Source of the DNA: an uncultured Winogradskyella sp.
Lineage (GTDB): Bacteria; Bacteroidota; Bacteroidia; Flavobacteriales; Flavobacteriaceae
DNA length: 64,000 nt
Direction of reading: 5' to 3'
Assembly (NCBI RefSeq): GCF_947498345.1
Contig: NZ_CANMJY010000004.1
Location: forward strand, 124,001-188,000
Under the pieces are notes generated by a model. That model saw only the letters and a program-made list of their open reading frames with translations, was not told where the DNA came from and did not search any database. Each line of letters starts with the position of its first letter. The first letter of the stretch is position 1. Shown one piece after another: positions 43,579 through 53,145 of the stretch. The translations under genes and the position numbers were made by a program.

Positions 43579-44859
43579 ATGATAGGTAAGAAAATTAACT
43601 TCATTGTTCTAACAATAATTGTTTTATTTATTGCTTTTACTGCAACGAGCTACCAAGAATTAACTTCTAGTATAAATAAGGCAGATACAGCATGGATGCT
43701 TGTAGCTAGTGCCTTTGTTTTATTAATGACTCCTGGCTTATCCTTTTTTTATGGAGGAATGATAAACAAGAAAAATGTGATATCAACAATGCTTCAAAGT
43801 TTTGTGGCCTTAGGTGTAATTAGTGTCCTGTGGGTATTAGTTGGGTTCAGTTTAGCTTTTGGCGACAGTATTGGTGGGATTATAGGTAATCCATTCACAT
43901 ATTTTAATTTTAAAGACGTTGGTGTAGAACCCAATCCAGATTTTTCTGATTCTATTCCTTTTTTGTTATATGCACTATTTCAATTAAAATTTGCTATAAT
44001 AACTCCGGCATTAATAACTGGAAGCTTTGCTGGGCGTATTCGTTTTAGGAGCTATATTTTATTTATGGTATTATTCAGTCTTTTAATTTATAGTCCATTG
44101 GCACATATGACGTGGCATCCTGATGGCTTATTTAGAAATTGGGGTGTTCTTGATTTTGCAGGAGGAACAGTAGTACATATGTCTGCTGGTTTTGCTGCTC
44201 TTGCAGGCGCATTGTATTTAGGAAAACGAAAAGTCGCTGAGGAGACACATGCAAATGTGCCGTATGTTATTCTCGGTACAGGTATGCTTTGGTTTGGTTG
44301 GTTTGGTTTTAATGCAGGCTCAGCTTTAGGAGCCAATGGCGATGCTGTTATTGCTTTTGCTAATACTAATATTGCATCGGCTACAGCTATGATTGCATGG
44401 TTGTTCTATGAGCGTTTTATGGGAAGGAAGATGTCAGCGGTAGGTGCATGTATTGGTGCAGTTGTTGGTTTAGTAGCTATTACACCAGCAGCAGGCTTTG
44501 TAAATATTGGACAGTCCGTTGTCATTGGTTTTGTTGCTTCTATAATTTCTAATTGGATGATCCATTTAAAAAATAAATCTGGCATTGATGATACTTTGGA
44601 TGTGTTCCCTAGCCATGGTATTGGTGGTGTTGTAGGTATGTTGCTAACTGCCGTTTTTGCTGCAAACGTTGGTTTGGTTTATGGAGAAACTGAAACGTTT
44701 TATTATCATATTATTACCTTGTTTTTAACAGCCATTTTTACGTTTGGAGGAAGTTATTTACTCTTTAAAATTGTAGATGTATTAGTTAAAATGCGTGTGC
44801 GTGAAGACCAAGAAGAACGAGGTCTGGATATAAGTCAGCATGGCGAACAGATTGAATAG
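43579..44859 (+). CDS. amtB: Ammonium transporter (Amt family)
   Basis: A 426-residue channel with an N-terminal extra hydrophobic segment (signal-like, residues ~6-24) and then the 11-helix Amt core. The pore twin His are His200 (AGGTVVHMSAG) and His346 (FPSHGIGGVVGM); the Phe/Trp recruitment region is GGMINKKNV with MTPGLSFFYGGM. The short charged C-terminal tail (REDQEERGLDISQHGEQIE) is normally where a GlnK PII protein docks, but no glnK gene is in the window. It ends two bases from the converging LolD-like gene. The position next to a glutamine-using ligase cluster may be coincidence. Confidence 0.95.
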   Translation: MIGKKINFIVLTIIVLFIAFTATSYQELTSSINKADTAWMLVASAFVLLMTPGLSFFYGGMINKKNVISTMLQSFVALGVISVLWVLVGFSLAFGDSIGGIIGNPFTYFNFKDVGVEPNPDFSDSIPFLLYALFQLKFAIITPALITGSFAGRIRFRSYILFMVLFSLLIYSPLAHMTWHPDGLFRNWGVLDFAGGTVVHMSAGFAALAGALYLGKRKVAEETHANVPYVILGTGMLWFGWFGFNAGSALGANGDAVIAFANTNIASATAMIAWLFYERFMGRKMSAVGACIGAVVGLVAITPAAGFVNIGQSVVIGFVASIISNWMIHLKNKSGIDDTLDVFPSHGIGGVVGMLLTAVFAANVGLVYGETETFYYHIITLFLTAIFTFGGSYLLFKIVDVLVKMRVREDQEERGLDISQHGEQIE

Positions 44860-44861
44860 CT

Positions 44862-45521
44862 TTAAATAATCTTACCATCTACCATGGTTAACTTTCGGTC
44901 TGCCATTTCAGCAAGTTCTTGGTTATGAGTTACGATTACAAAAGTTTGTTTAAACTTATCTCTAAGTTTAAAAAACAAATTGTGAAGTTGTTCAGCAGAT
45001 TCGCTATCCAAATTTCCCGACGGTTCATCGGCAAAGATAATTTTTGGTTGGTTTATAAGAGCTCTGGCTACTGCTACACGTTGTTGTTCTCCACCAGACA
45101 TACTATTAGGTTTATGATGTATACGCTCTTTTAAACCTAAATAATCTAATAATTCTATAGCGCGTTTTTCGGCTTCGGACTTTGGCGTATTATTAATAAA
45201 AGCAGGGATGCAGACATTCTCTAAAGCTGTAAATTCTGGTAATAATTGGTGAAACTGAAAGATAAAACCTATATGTTTGTTTCTAAATCTTGCCAATTCT
45301 TTATCTTTTAATATTGTAACAGGTTGATCATTGATAATTAATTCTGTATCGGGTTTATGATCGGGTACATCTAAAGTACCTAAAATTTGCAAAAGGGTTG
45401 TTTTTCCTGCTCCAGACGCACCAACAATGGATATAATTTCACTTTCAGAAATAGTAATATCTACCCCTTTAAGTACTTTAAGTGCGTTGTAAGATTTATA
45501 AATGTTTTTGGCTTTAATCAT
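44862..45521 (-). CDS. ABC transporter ATP-binding protein, LolD-like
   Basis: A 219-residue ABC ATPase. Walker A is [10 protein letters not shown]-loop [16 protein letters not shown], signature [15 protein letters not shown], Walker [13 protein letters not shown] and the switch His in [10 protein letters not shown]. The '[15 protein letters not shown]' block is characteristic of LolD/MacB-type ATPases, which extract lipoproteins or act with FtsX-like permeases. No matching permease is next to it, as is common in Bacteroidota. It starts 33 bases past the DUF5916 gene stop and could be in the same transcript as that gene. Confidence 0.85.
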   Translation of the reverse strand: MIKAKNIYKSYNALKVLKGVDITISESEIISIVGASGAGKTTLLQILGTLDVPDHKPDTELIINDQPVTILKDKELARFRNKHIGFIFQFHQLLPEFTALENVCIPAFINNTPKSEAEKRAIELLDYLGLKERIHHKPNSMSGGEQQRVAVARALINQPKIIFADEPSGNLDSESAEQLHNLFFKLRDKFKQTFVIVTHNQELAEMADRKLTMVDGKII

Positions 45522-45554
45522 ATAGAAAGCGAAAATACTATTTTAATACGATTA

Positions 45555-48089
45555 TTACATTATCAATTGAGGATGTGTATTGATTGTATAGGAATTATTA
45601 ATTGAATTGTAAAACATATTAGCTTGTCCATTTTGCCCTTTGTTTTTCTTATTAAAAATAGATTTAATACCATTAAAATCTATAAAATATTGCAAACGAA
45701 CAGAAAACGTGTGTTGAATTGGTTGTTCAAATAATGTTCCTAAACTTTCTGAAAAACTATCTTCAGACATATCATTATTATTAAATAACTGGTTTCTATA
45801 TAGAGCAGTTAAGAAGCTGCCAGGTGCAAATTGCCATGAGTAACTAAGATCAATATTCCATGTGCTGAAGTTGATATTTGGGTCGTTCTCTACATTATCT
45901 ACAGTATAGCCAGAATCTGTTGTTAGTTTACCATTATCTAGTAGGGTAAACAGTTCACGGTCATATTTCACAGTATCCCAATAATGTCTAAAGGTCAATG
46001 CGAGTGTGTTAAAAGGATTGAACGTATAATTAGCAGAAATTGTATTTGTAACTCTTTTACGATTGCGTTCTCCAAAAATAGGCTGGTCATCTTCAAATGT
46101 TGCATAACCTCTTTGTCCGTTTGACATGTTAAGGTTAAAACGATAAATCATTAGTAACTTATCATTTGCTCTTATTCTGGGGCTTAGGTTAAAGTTATAT
46201 CCGAATAAATCTCTACCATCTTCAAATATTTTAAAAATATTAGCATTAATATCGAAAGCAAATTTCTTGTTATAGTTTGAAGAATAAAAACCTCGAACAC
46301 TAGCTATGTTTTCAAAGATGAAAGGCCTACCATCTCTAGATTCAAAATAATCATATTGCTTACCGGGCGATATATTAATATTAAAACCATAACTATTAAG
46401 CTTTTTAGTTTGTGCATTATAGTTAGCTCCAAAATTAGTGCCTGTAAATACACCAGGATTTGCAAGGTTTCTATAATTAATCCATGCATTAAAACGATAA
46501 CTATTTAGGTTGCCTTTGGGCTCAAAGATTTGATACCAAACATCTGCACCAAAATTATTGAAGTTATTTCTAAAGTTAAGACCTAAATCATTGATTTCGT
46601 ATTTAGTGTCTGCAAATCTATGGTCAAAACTATAACGCCAGTTTCCGTGAGTTTTACCGATATAGAAGAAAGAGCTAAAACCTGTTTCACTATCTATATC
46701 CTGATAGTTTACATGACTCATTTTTGCTTCAGCATTAATCTGGTAGGTATTCCTTTTGTTTTGAAGATTGGTTACAATAGCAGTTGCATTACCATCTCTA
46801 AATTCACCTTCTCTCATTACATTAGTATTAATTAAACTAATTGAAGAGTTACCGTTAAACTGCTGATCAACAACTACTATATTATAATTGGTAAATGGTT
46901 CTACAATCTCGCGTCTTTTTTCGCCAGTTTCCGTATTTGTAATTGTTGCTTCAGTTTTTTCTGTAATAGCATTAAAAATACCGACACCTAATCCATTTTT
47001 GGTTCTACCTGAAACCTTGATAGCATTTAGTACTTTAACCTCATCTGGCACATTTGCTTCTTCACTTTCATCGAGGTCTAAAATGCCGCTAGGACGACCA
47101 CCTACACGTCTAGAGAAAAATAAACCCCCTTTAGAGAAAAGATCCACACCTTCAGTAAAAAATTGACGTTGCTCAGAAAATGTTTGTTCAAAAGGACCAA
47201 GGTTAAGCACTATATTATCAAATCCTGCCTGGCTAAAATCTGGTACTAAAGTCGCATCGAGTGTAAAATTATCTGTAATGCCGTATTTAACATCCATACC
47301 AAATGTTAAATCGGTTTCTGTGTCACCATCAAAGCTATCTACAATTCCTGTTGAAAAGGGGTATAGATTTAGCCTAACAGGTGGTTTTAAATCCTTTAGA
47401 CCTTTTAATTCTCCATGATATAAACCTATATTTCCTTGAGTGGGGTCAAATTCATTCCATGTAAATTGCGAACGCTCTCTTCTAAAATGTCTATGAAATT
47501 GTAAGCCCCAAGTAGGTTCTTCTTGGTTAGGAAAACGCAAAGTCCTATATGGAATTTCAATTTCAACGATCCATCCATCATCCACAATCTTTACAGCACT
47601 CTGCCAAACGGCATTCCAGCTAAAATCTTCACCTATACTTGGATTTGCAATAGCATCTGCTTGTTGACCAGAGCTAAATACAAAAAAGTTAGTGTCATTT
47701 TGAGCATCATTATTTGGATTTAATATAACTGAAAAGAAGTCATTTTGTCCAAAATTATCCCTGCTAGTTAACTGCTTCATGATTTTTGTCGGGTCATCAT
47801 AAAGATATGCAGCTACATAAATAGCTTTATCATCGTATGTCATTTTTACTTCAGTACGACGTTCTGGTGGGAGTGTATTACCAATATCTGGTCTAAATTG
47901 AATAAAACCTGTTGCAATTTCTGCATTTTGCCATGCCTCATCATCTAAAATAGCATCTATTTTTGGCGCTTTTTCAGCTCGGGTAATATAGAGTGTTTTT
48001 TTATCTTTTGTTAAAACCGTATTTTCTTGGGACTGCGCAATAGTTGAAAAACAAAAAATCAAAAAGGCAAGTATGGAACGCATTCGCAA
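45555..48089 (-). CDS. DUF5916 outer-membrane protein with carbohydrate-binding-like N-terminal domain
   Basis: An 844-residue secreted protein. Signal peptide MRMRSILAFLIFCFSTIAQ; residues ~25-240 look like a family 9 carbohydrate-binding beta-sandwich (KIDAILDDEAWQNAE, YDDKAIYVAAYLYDD, IEIPYRTLRF), joined to a long outer-membrane beta-barrel (repeated amphipathic strands such as FRHYWDTVKYDREL and the terminal aromatic 'LQYFIDF'). This arrangement is the DUF5916 family, common in Bacteroidota, with unknown role. A promoter with TTG-N21-TATCTTTA lies just upstream on the minus strand. Confidence 0.82.
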   Translation of the reverse strand: MRMRSILAFLIFCFSTIAQSQENTVLTKDKKTLYITRAEKAPKIDAILDDEAWQNAEIATGFIQFRPDIGNTLPPERRTEVKMTYDDKAIYVAAYLYDDPTKIMKQLTSRDNFGQNDFFSVILNPNNDAQNDTNFFVFSSGQQADAIANPSIGEDFSWNAVWQSAVKIVDDGWIVEIEIPYRTLRFPNQEEPTWGLQFHRHFRRERSQFTWNEFDPTQGNIGLYHGELKGLKDLKPPVRLNLYPFSTGIVDSFDGDTETDLTFGMDVKYGITDNFTLDATLVPDFSQAGFDNIVLNLGPFEQTFSEQRQFFTEGVDLFSKGGLFFSRRVGGRPSGILDLDESEEANVPDEVKVLNAIKVSGRTKNGLGVGIFNAITEKTEATITNTETGEKRREIVEPFTNYNIVVVDQQFNGNSSISLINTNVMREGEFRDGNATAIVTNLQNKRNTYQINAEAKMSHVNYQDIDSETGFSSFFYIGKTHGNWRYSFDHRFADTKYEINDLGLNFRNNFNNFGADVWYQIFEPKGNLNSYRFNAWINYRNLANPGVFTGTNFGANYNAQTKKLNSYGFNINISPGKQYDYFESRDGRPFIFENIASVRGFYSSNYNKKFAFDINANIFKIFEDGRDLFGYNFNLSPRIRANDKLLMIYRFNLNMSNGQRGYATFEDDQPIFGERNRKRVTNTISANYTFNPFNTLALTFRHYWDTVKYDRELFTLLDNGKLTTDSGYTVDNVENDPNINFSTWNIDLSYSWQFAPGSFLTALYRNQLFNNNDMSEDSFSESLGTLFEQPIQHTFSVRLQYFIDFNGIKSIFNKKNKGQNGQANMFYNSINNSYTINTHPQLIM

Positions 48090-48115
48090 TGATTGATGAT
48101 GATTATTCTAAAGGG

Positions 48116-48147
48116 TAAAGATATATGCACTTTTACCGTTGTTACAA
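48116..48147 (-). promoter_or_regulatory. Promoter of the DUF5916 gene
   Basis: Read on the minus strand: TTG at 48147-48145, 21-base spacer, TATCTTTA at 48123-48116. The last base is A instead of the consensus G. The start codon is 27 bases further on. Confidence 0.55.
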
Positions 48148-48292
48148 TATAACACTACAAATCTAAGTTCTAAGGTTATGCAATGCTCTTAATTAAACGT
48201 TAAAATGAGTGCGTAGCTGTAGACCTGCTGATTGGGCTACTTTTTGGAATACTTATTGTACATAGTAAAATGTTTAACACTATAAACTATAA

Positions 48293-48562
48293 ATGAAAAA
48301 ACACCAAAAACTTATATTAAGTCTACTTTTTGATGGACTTGGATACGTATCTTTTATCTTTCCTCCATTTGATTTTATTTGGGCTCCAATGTCTGCTTTT
48401 TTTATGACGAAAATGTACAAAGGGAGAGAAGGGAAAATTGCTGCAGTTATTACTTTTGTTGAAGAAGCATTACCATTCTTTGACGTAGTACCTACATTTA
48501 CTTTAATGTGGTTGTATACATTTGTTCTAAAATCAGAAAAAAATAATACCATACTATCTTAA
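48293..48562 (+). CDS. Small membrane protein, 89 aa, function unknown
   Basis: Not recognised by name. The protein has two or three hydrophobic stretches (about 8-25, 26-40 and 68-82), with the motif DGLGYVSFIFPPFDFIWAPMSAFFM in the middle and an acidic segment FVEEALPFFDVVPTFT. Its sequence pattern (two FPP/PTF proline loops between helices) looks constrained, so I take it as real. It is alone, with about 200 bases of non-coding DNA upstream and a strong terminator behind. The antisense ORF over the same bases is a shadow. Confidence 0.72.
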   Translation: MKKHQKLILSLLFDGLGYVSFIFPPFDFIWAPMSAFFMTKMYKGREGKIAAVITFVEEALPFFDVVPTFTLMWLYTFVLKSEKNNTILS

Positions 48563-48563
48563 A

Positions 48564-48597
48564 TAAAAAGGGCTGAATTTTAATTCAGCCCTTTTTA
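48564..48597. terminator. Bidirectional terminator between two convergent genes
   Basis: A 16-bp perfect stem, left arm 48564-48579 and right arm 48582-48597, containing GGGCTGAATT/AATTCAGCCC flanked by A and T runs. It serves the 89-aa gene from the left and the lipoprotein gene from the right. Confidence 0.92.
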
Positions 48598-48617
48598 TCC
48601 GTATTACAAAAATAGTT

Positions 48618-49172
48618 TTATTGAACAGAAATAGAATAATTAACTTCTACATCTGTACTTCCTCCTGCACCAGCTAAAGTACCATCATTTGGTTTTGAAG
48701 GCTCATGTCTTAAAACTACATTTAGACCTCCTGTTCCTACAGTTCCGGTAGTAACAGTAGTTTCAATACCTAGAGGATTTCCATCACCATCTGTATCAGT
48801 TTTAACAACAGTCATACCAGCAACGCTTGGTGTATAGAAAAACTCATGCTCATCAGCTTCTCCTACGATTTCTTCATTTACATCTTCTGGTGGATTCTCT
48901 GTAGCATTCCATAACTGGATTGAGCCAGTATACGTTGTATTGGTAGATAATGTTGATACAGCAGGAGTATAAACGGGTTCATTACCACCTTCACCATCTA
49001 AATCTGTGAAAGTTAATGTTACTATATCTGCTGCATTTGCAGTGTTAGTTAGTGTTAATACTACTGTAGTGATAAGTTCTTCGTCGTTTTCACCACCATC
49101 ATCATCACTAGAACAGCTTGTCATAGCCAAGCCCGAGATAAAAAATAGTGCTAATAATTTAATTGTTTTCAT
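48618..49172 (-). CDS. Lipoprotein paired with a TonB-dependent receptor (type 1 periplasmic-binding-like family)
   Basis: A 184-residue lipoprotein. I start at the second Met (49172) because it begins the lipoprotein signal MKTIKLLALFFISGLAMTS, Cys, followed by SSDDDGGEND. The body has short beta-strands and Gly/Asp/Thr-rich loops (LTFTDLDGEGGNEPVY, TYTGSIQLWNATENPP, TDTDGDGNPLG, NVVLRHEPSKPNDG). From memory it resembles Flavobacteria lipoproteins labelled 'type 1 periplasmic binding fold', found next to TonB receptors. It lies 30 bases after the TonB receptor gene in the same direction, so it probably binds the same substrate. Confidence 0.78.
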   Translation of the reverse strand: MKTIKLLALFFISGLAMTSCSSDDDGGENDEELITTVVLTLTNTANAADIVTLTFTDLDGEGGNEPVYTPAVSTLSTNTTYTGSIQLWNATENPPEDVNEEIVGEADEHEFFYTPSVAGMTVVKTDTDGDGNPLGIETTVTTGTVGTGGLNVVLRHEPSKPNDGTLAGAGGSTDVEVNYSISVQ

Positions 49173-49202
49173 AGTCTTTAATTTAAAGTGTAACATAATT
49201 TA

Positions 49203-51602
49203 TTAATAATTTAATTTGAGTTTAATATTAAAATTTCTACCTAGTTCGTCTGCAAAATATCTTAACCTGTTTAGATTTTCTCTATACGAAACATTGAAAA
49301 GGTTAGATACATTGAACGCTATATTTAAGTTTCCAGTTTTAAAAGCCTTAAAGTTGATAGAGCTATTAAAATCGACAAGTGTATAGGCAGAAGGCGTTGA
49401 GCTAATATCTACAAAAACATCTTCTTGTAGTATTGGATCAAACGTAAAAAAATTATAATCTGGATATCTATTTTGTTGTAATACAGTTTTTTGTCTCAAA
49501 CCAACAGATAGTTGATTTAAGTCTTCATTATAATATGTAATTGAATTTGTAAAATTAGTAGCAGGCATATTTATCAGGGGAATATCATCTGATAGATTAT
49601 CTCCTTGTAACAAGCTTATACTACCATTATAACTAAAAAAGTTGCTAATCTTTTTGTTTATATCTATATCAATTCCAAATATGCGAGCATTAATTTGATT
49701 GTATTCCCATACAGGAAATGCACCTCTCACAGTGGTTGTGATTCCATTAGGTATTAATTGAATAAAATCATTAATATACTTATAGTATGGACTAACGGTA
49801 AAACCAAAATTTTGGTTATTACGCTCTATAGACATTACAAATTTATTAGCGACTTCTTTTTGCATGGTTAATAAACCGATTTCTATTCGGGCTGCACTAT
49901 GATGTAATCCATCACTAAATAACTCTGATGGATTTGGCATTCTAGATGCTAATCCGTAGTTGAAAAATAGATCAATATCATTACTAAAATGCCTGGTTAA
50001 ACCCAGACTTGCAGAGAAATTATGAAATGAAAATTCAGGAAAAGTTAAGATTCTGGAATCCTCAATGGTTCCTGATTCAAATTCAGGGAATAGTTCATCA
50101 TAGTTATAGATTTCATTCCAGTCAGCCAATCTGTAGCGTTTTTCAGCTTCAATACGGGAAAAATCATATCTAAAGCCTGCGCTTACTTCAGTAAAGAGAT
50201 CTAAATTATATGTCCCGGTAACATAGGCACCTACATCGTATTTATCAAAATCTGGAATTAATGGACTAACACCAGTACCAGATACAGCATTATTCTGTTG
50301 ATAACGTAATAAAAACCCAGTATTTAATTTTAGATTATCATACGCATCGATTTTTAAGTTGGACTGTAAAGATGTTGTAAATAATCTTAAATCTATAACA
50401 GGTGTATTACTTCTATTTCCTCTTCTTAAATCAAATTCTTTTCTTCGATTAATTTGAAAATCATATTGCACTGATAATTTTCCAAGACCTTTAAAACGTT
50501 TATATGCTTCAACTTTACCTAAATGATGTAATATAGATTGTCTAGGATTATCAATGTCATAAGAGAAATCATCAATAACCTGAGGTTCACCACTATTAAT
50601 CGCCCTGACCAAATCATTAACATTACCAATATGCGAAGCTCTAAGAATTCCAAACTCATTATCCACAAAACTATAGTAGGCTTCAAAACCTTTTTCAAAA
50701 GATTTATAACCAATTCTGGCAGATGCATTAACACTTCTTAGTCCAGTATTGCTGAGTTGATATTCTGGAGATTCAAAATCTCCAAATTTTCGATAACTCG
50801 CTTGTAGTTTACCATAGAGTCCGTTCTCATAAGTTCTTACGATTTCTGAATTGATATTACCTCCCCAACCATTAGTATTAAGCGATAGCGAAGTAGTTCC
50901 AAATATGCTATCCTTGGCGGCATAATTTTGAGAACGTATTAGAATAAGGCCACCAATGGCATCACTTCCATACATTAGTGTATTGGCACCTTTAATAACA
51001 TCTATACGTCCAGCAGCATTAATATCAATGTTTGGTGCATGCTCATCTCCCCATTCTTGATCGAATAAGCGCACATTGTTATTGATAATTAAAAGCCTGC
51101 TACTATGCAGTCCATGTATCATTGGTTTTACTATCGTATTTCCTGTGTTTAAAGAAGACACTCCACTTATAGTGTTGAGTGCGTCACCTAAAGATTTATC
51201 AGAGAAATCATCTATGGTTTCTTTTTTAAGAGACCGCTGTATGCTTGTATTATCAATTTTAGTATTTGCCGATACTACAACTTCGTTTAATTGCTCTAAA
51301 TGATGTTCTAAAAAAACACTTTTAAATACATCACCATCAATATTATAAGTAACTGTTTTGGTTTCGCAGGCAATGTGAGAAATAACTAAGGTAATCTCAC
51401 CTTTACATAGATTTTCAATTTTAAATTTCCCGTTTTCATCAGATGTAACATACTTATTTAAATTTTTTATAAACAGTGTTGCACCAACAATAGGAGTATT
51501 ATCGTGAAAATCTTTGAGTTCACCAAGAAGTATTGAATCACAATTCTGGGTGAAACCTACTTGAAAATATGCAAAAAGTACTATAATAGCACAAAATCTC
51601 AT
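49203..51602 (-). CDS. TonB-dependent outer-membrane receptor
   Basis: A 799-residue receptor. Signal peptide MRFCAIIVLFAYFQVGFTQ; residues ~23-105 a carboxypeptidase-like (CarboxypepD_reg) domain; ~115-230 the plug (VVSANTKIDN..., SGVSSLNTGNTIVKPMIHGLHSSRLL, WGDEHAPNIDINA, YGSDAIGGLI); the rest a 22-strand barrel ending NIKLKLNY. The plug segment 'LFDQEWGDEHAPNIDINAAG' resembles the ZnuD-like group, so zinc, copper or a metal chelate is a plausible cargo; that is inference. It lies in a run with a His-rich protein upstream and a lipoprotein downstream. An 11-bp inverted repeat lies 24-58 bases upstream of the start. Confidence 0.88.
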   Translation of the reverse strand: MRFCAIIVLFAYFQVGFTQNCDSILLGELKDFHDNTPIVGATLFIKNLNKYVTSDENGKFKIENLCKGEITLVISHIACETKTVTYNIDGDVFKSVFLEHHLEQLNEVVVSANTKIDNTSIQRSLKKETIDDFSDKSLGDALNTISGVSSLNTGNTIVKPMIHGLHSSRLLIINNNVRLFDQEWGDEHAPNIDINAAGRIDVIKGANTLMYGSDAIGGLILIRSQNYAAKDSIFGTTSLSLNTNGWGGNINSEIVRTYENGLYGKLQASYRKFGDFESPEYQLSNTGLRSVNASARIGYKSFEKGFEAYYSFVDNEFGILRASHIGNVNDLVRAINSGEPQVIDDFSYDIDNPRQSILHHLGKVEAYKRFKGLGKLSVQYDFQINRRKEFDLRRGNRSNTPVIDLRLFTTSLQSNLKIDAYDNLKLNTGFLLRYQQNNAVSGTGVSPLIPDFDKYDVGAYVTGTYNLDLFTEVSAGFRYDFSRIEAEKRYRLADWNEIYNYDELFPEFESGTIEDSRILTFPEFSFHNFSASLGLTRHFSNDIDLFFNYGLASRMPNPSELFSDGLHHSAARIEIGLLTMQKEVANKFVMSIERNNQNFGFTVSPYYKYINDFIQLIPNGITTTVRGAFPVWEYNQINARIFGIDIDINKKISNFFSYNGSISLLQGDNLSDDIPLINMPATNFTNSITYYNEDLNQLSVGLRQKTVLQQNRYPDYNFFTFDPILQEDVFVDISSTPSAYTLVDFNSSINFKAFKTGNLNIAFNVSNLFNVSYRENLNRLRYFADELGRNFNIKLKLNY

Positions 51603-51625
51603 AACCGAATGTTATAATAGAGTGT

Positions 51626-51660
51626 GTACTAAACAATAAGTGTTAATTTTTGTTTAGTAC
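51626..51660. promoter_or_regulatory. 11-bp inverted repeat upstream of the TonB receptor gene
   Basis: GTACTAAACAA (51626-51636) and TTGTTTAGTAC (51650-51660) form a perfect inverted repeat with a 13-base spacer. No T run follows on either strand, so it is more likely an operator than a terminator. A metal-responsive regulator site is one option. Confidence 0.5.
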
Positions 51661-51693
51661 TTAAAAATTAATAATATCTTAAAATCGAAAATT

Positions 51694-52035
51694 TTATACC
51701 AAAAATGGTGGCCCTCTAAGGAAAGAAGTGTCTTGTTGATGTGTTCTTAAGTATATATAAAAACACGATTCAATTTTATTATAATCTTTTTGAATCAAGG
51801 TATCCTTACTATAAATACCTGAATAATAATTTGTATTTAACTTAAACTTATAGAAGTCACAATCTAAATCGGCTTCATGAAAATGCGTATATCCATTATC
51901 ATCATTTTCGCAAACTTCATGCTCATGATGATTAAAGACATGCGAAAGTTTTACTACACTAGGTAATAAAACCGAAAGTGATAGCACAATGGCTATAACC
52001 TTAAAAAATGATGTTATGATAGTTTTTAGATTCAA
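51694..52035 (-). CDS. Histidine- and cysteine-rich small exported protein
   Basis: Not a named family to me. A 113-residue protein with an N-terminal hydrophobic segment at ~9-30 (signal or anchor). Residues ~33-60 hold the pattern HVFNHHEHEVCENDDNGY, followed by THFHEADLDCDFYKF: seven His and two Cys spaced like a soft-metal site. The rest is polar. The start codon overlaps the stop of the upstream gene by four bases (ATGA). Position before a ZnuD-like TonB receptor suggests a metal-binding or metal-delivery role in the periplasm, not proven. Confidence 0.68.
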   Translation of the reverse strand: MNLKTIITSFFKVIAIVLSLSVLLPSVVKLSHVFNHHEHEVCENDDNGYTHFHEADLDCDFYKFKLNTNYYSGIYSKDTLIQKDYNKIESCFYIYLRTHQQDTSFLRGPPFLV

Positions 52036-52526
52036 TCTACAAATCGCTTTAATCCAAATCGTCTTAGCATTTTCTTTTCAAATTCCCAAAAGAATTTAAA
52101 CTGACCAAATAACCAGCCAAAGGTAACTAAAAGTATTTGATAAAAAATTAGCCCAATGATAATAAATAATATCCAATATATTATTGGATTTAAGTTTTCT
52201 TTAGTTATGCCTATAAGCTTCATTATTGGTCTGCCTATATAAAGTGAAGAGGATCCTGTTATGGCAAATACCATAAATACACGAATCATTTCCCATTTGT
52301 AGTCTAAAATCCATTTATTTTCTAGTTTTTTAAAAATGAACAGCGTGAGCTTGAGTAATATATAAAAGACCAGGATAGTAGTAATGACTATATATACTTT
52401 TGCATAGCTACTAAGAAAAGCATTTGCTATTTTATATGCAGAATATCCTAGAGTTAACAAACCAAAAAAGGGAAATAACAACTGCCAATTATGTTGTATT
52501 TCCCAATGTGTTTTAAATTTCTCCAT
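52032..52526 (-). CDS. Membrane protein of unknown function, 164 aa
   Basis: Not recognised. Four likely membrane segments: residues ~12-30 (WQLLFPFFGLLTLGYSAYK), ~42-64 (YIVITTILVFYILLKLTLFIF), ~80-98 and ~114-136 (IIYWILFIIIGLIFYQILL), the last with a GITKENLNP loop before it. The N-terminus is cytoplasmic and the C-terminus basic (KKMLRRFGLKRFVD). It overlaps the next gene by ATGA, suggesting translational coupling with the His-rich protein. Confidence 0.68.
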   Translation of the reverse strand: MEKFKTHWEIQHNWQLLFPFFGLLTLGYSAYKIANAFLSSYAKVYIVITTILVFYILLKLTLFIFKKLENKWILDYKWEMIRVFMVFAITGSSSLYIGRPIMKLIGITKENLNPIIYWILFIIIGLIFYQILLVTFGWLFGQFKFFWEFEKKMLRRFGLKRFVD

Positions 52527-52555
52527 AACACTTTTTAAAGTGCTGCAAATTTACA

Positions 52556-52993
52556 CTAAATTCTTGGAACAAATGATGTTAATCGCTGGTTGTATTTTAG
52601 CTGAAAATATATAAAGTAATTGTACAGTTTATAGTTTACATCATACCCATAATCTGTGCGTGTATCATAATCTATGCGAAGTTGATAAAGGTCTGGATTG
52701 TAGACACTAGGTTGGAGGTTTCTTTGGTTCCATGCCTGTACCAAAAGTGCATTTCTAGTTTCTAACCATTGTTGTGAGTAATGCCCTCTGGGTCTGGCGG
52801 TGCCAACCAGCCATGCATTAAACCCTGGTTCAATAATAATAATTTCGTAATCTGTTTCGTCACTACTAATAGAAACAGTATCGTTTTCTACCAAATTACT
52901 ATCGTTTCCATTATTTATAGTTTGGTTATTGTTATAAGATTTACAGCTTGCAATTAATATAATAAGGATAAGAATGGGTATGATCTTTTTCAT
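52556..52993 (-). CDS. DUF6146-like lipoprotein
   Basis: A 145-residue lipoprotein: signal MKKIIPILILIILIAS with Cys next. Later residues carry the pattern I associate with DUF6146 in Flavobacteria: IIIEPGFNAWLVGTARPRG, then NALLVQAWNQRNLQPSVYNPDLYQLRIDYD and YGYDVNYKLYNYFIYFQLKYNQRL. Function unknown. The gene is 29 bases upstream of the membrane-protein gene, so could be the first gene of the same transcript as the His-rich protein and TonB receptor. Confidence 0.75.
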   Translation of the reverse strand: MKKIIPILILIILIASCKSYNNNQTINNGNDSNLVENDTVSISSDETDYEIIIIEPGFNAWLVGTARPRGHYSQQWLETRNALLVQAWNQRNLQPSVYNPDLYQLRIDYDTRTDYGYDVNYKLYNYFIYFQLKYNQRLTSFVPRI

Positions 52994-53145
52994 GATTTTA
53001 AAGGTATTAAAAATTTGTGAGTATTCTTTTTGATCAGTTTGAATTTAACATTACAAACTAAATCAATAAATAGGTCATTTTAAACAGCAAACTAGTAATC
53101 TCAATTGTAGAATGAGTAAATTGGTGTTTTCAGTAAGTTTAAAAC

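Noticed and set aside
48280..48552. Antisense 90-codon ORF opposite the 89-aa membrane protein
   Set aside because: The plus-strand protein has a clear membrane pattern, and the terminator at 48564 fits its end; the antisense product looks random.
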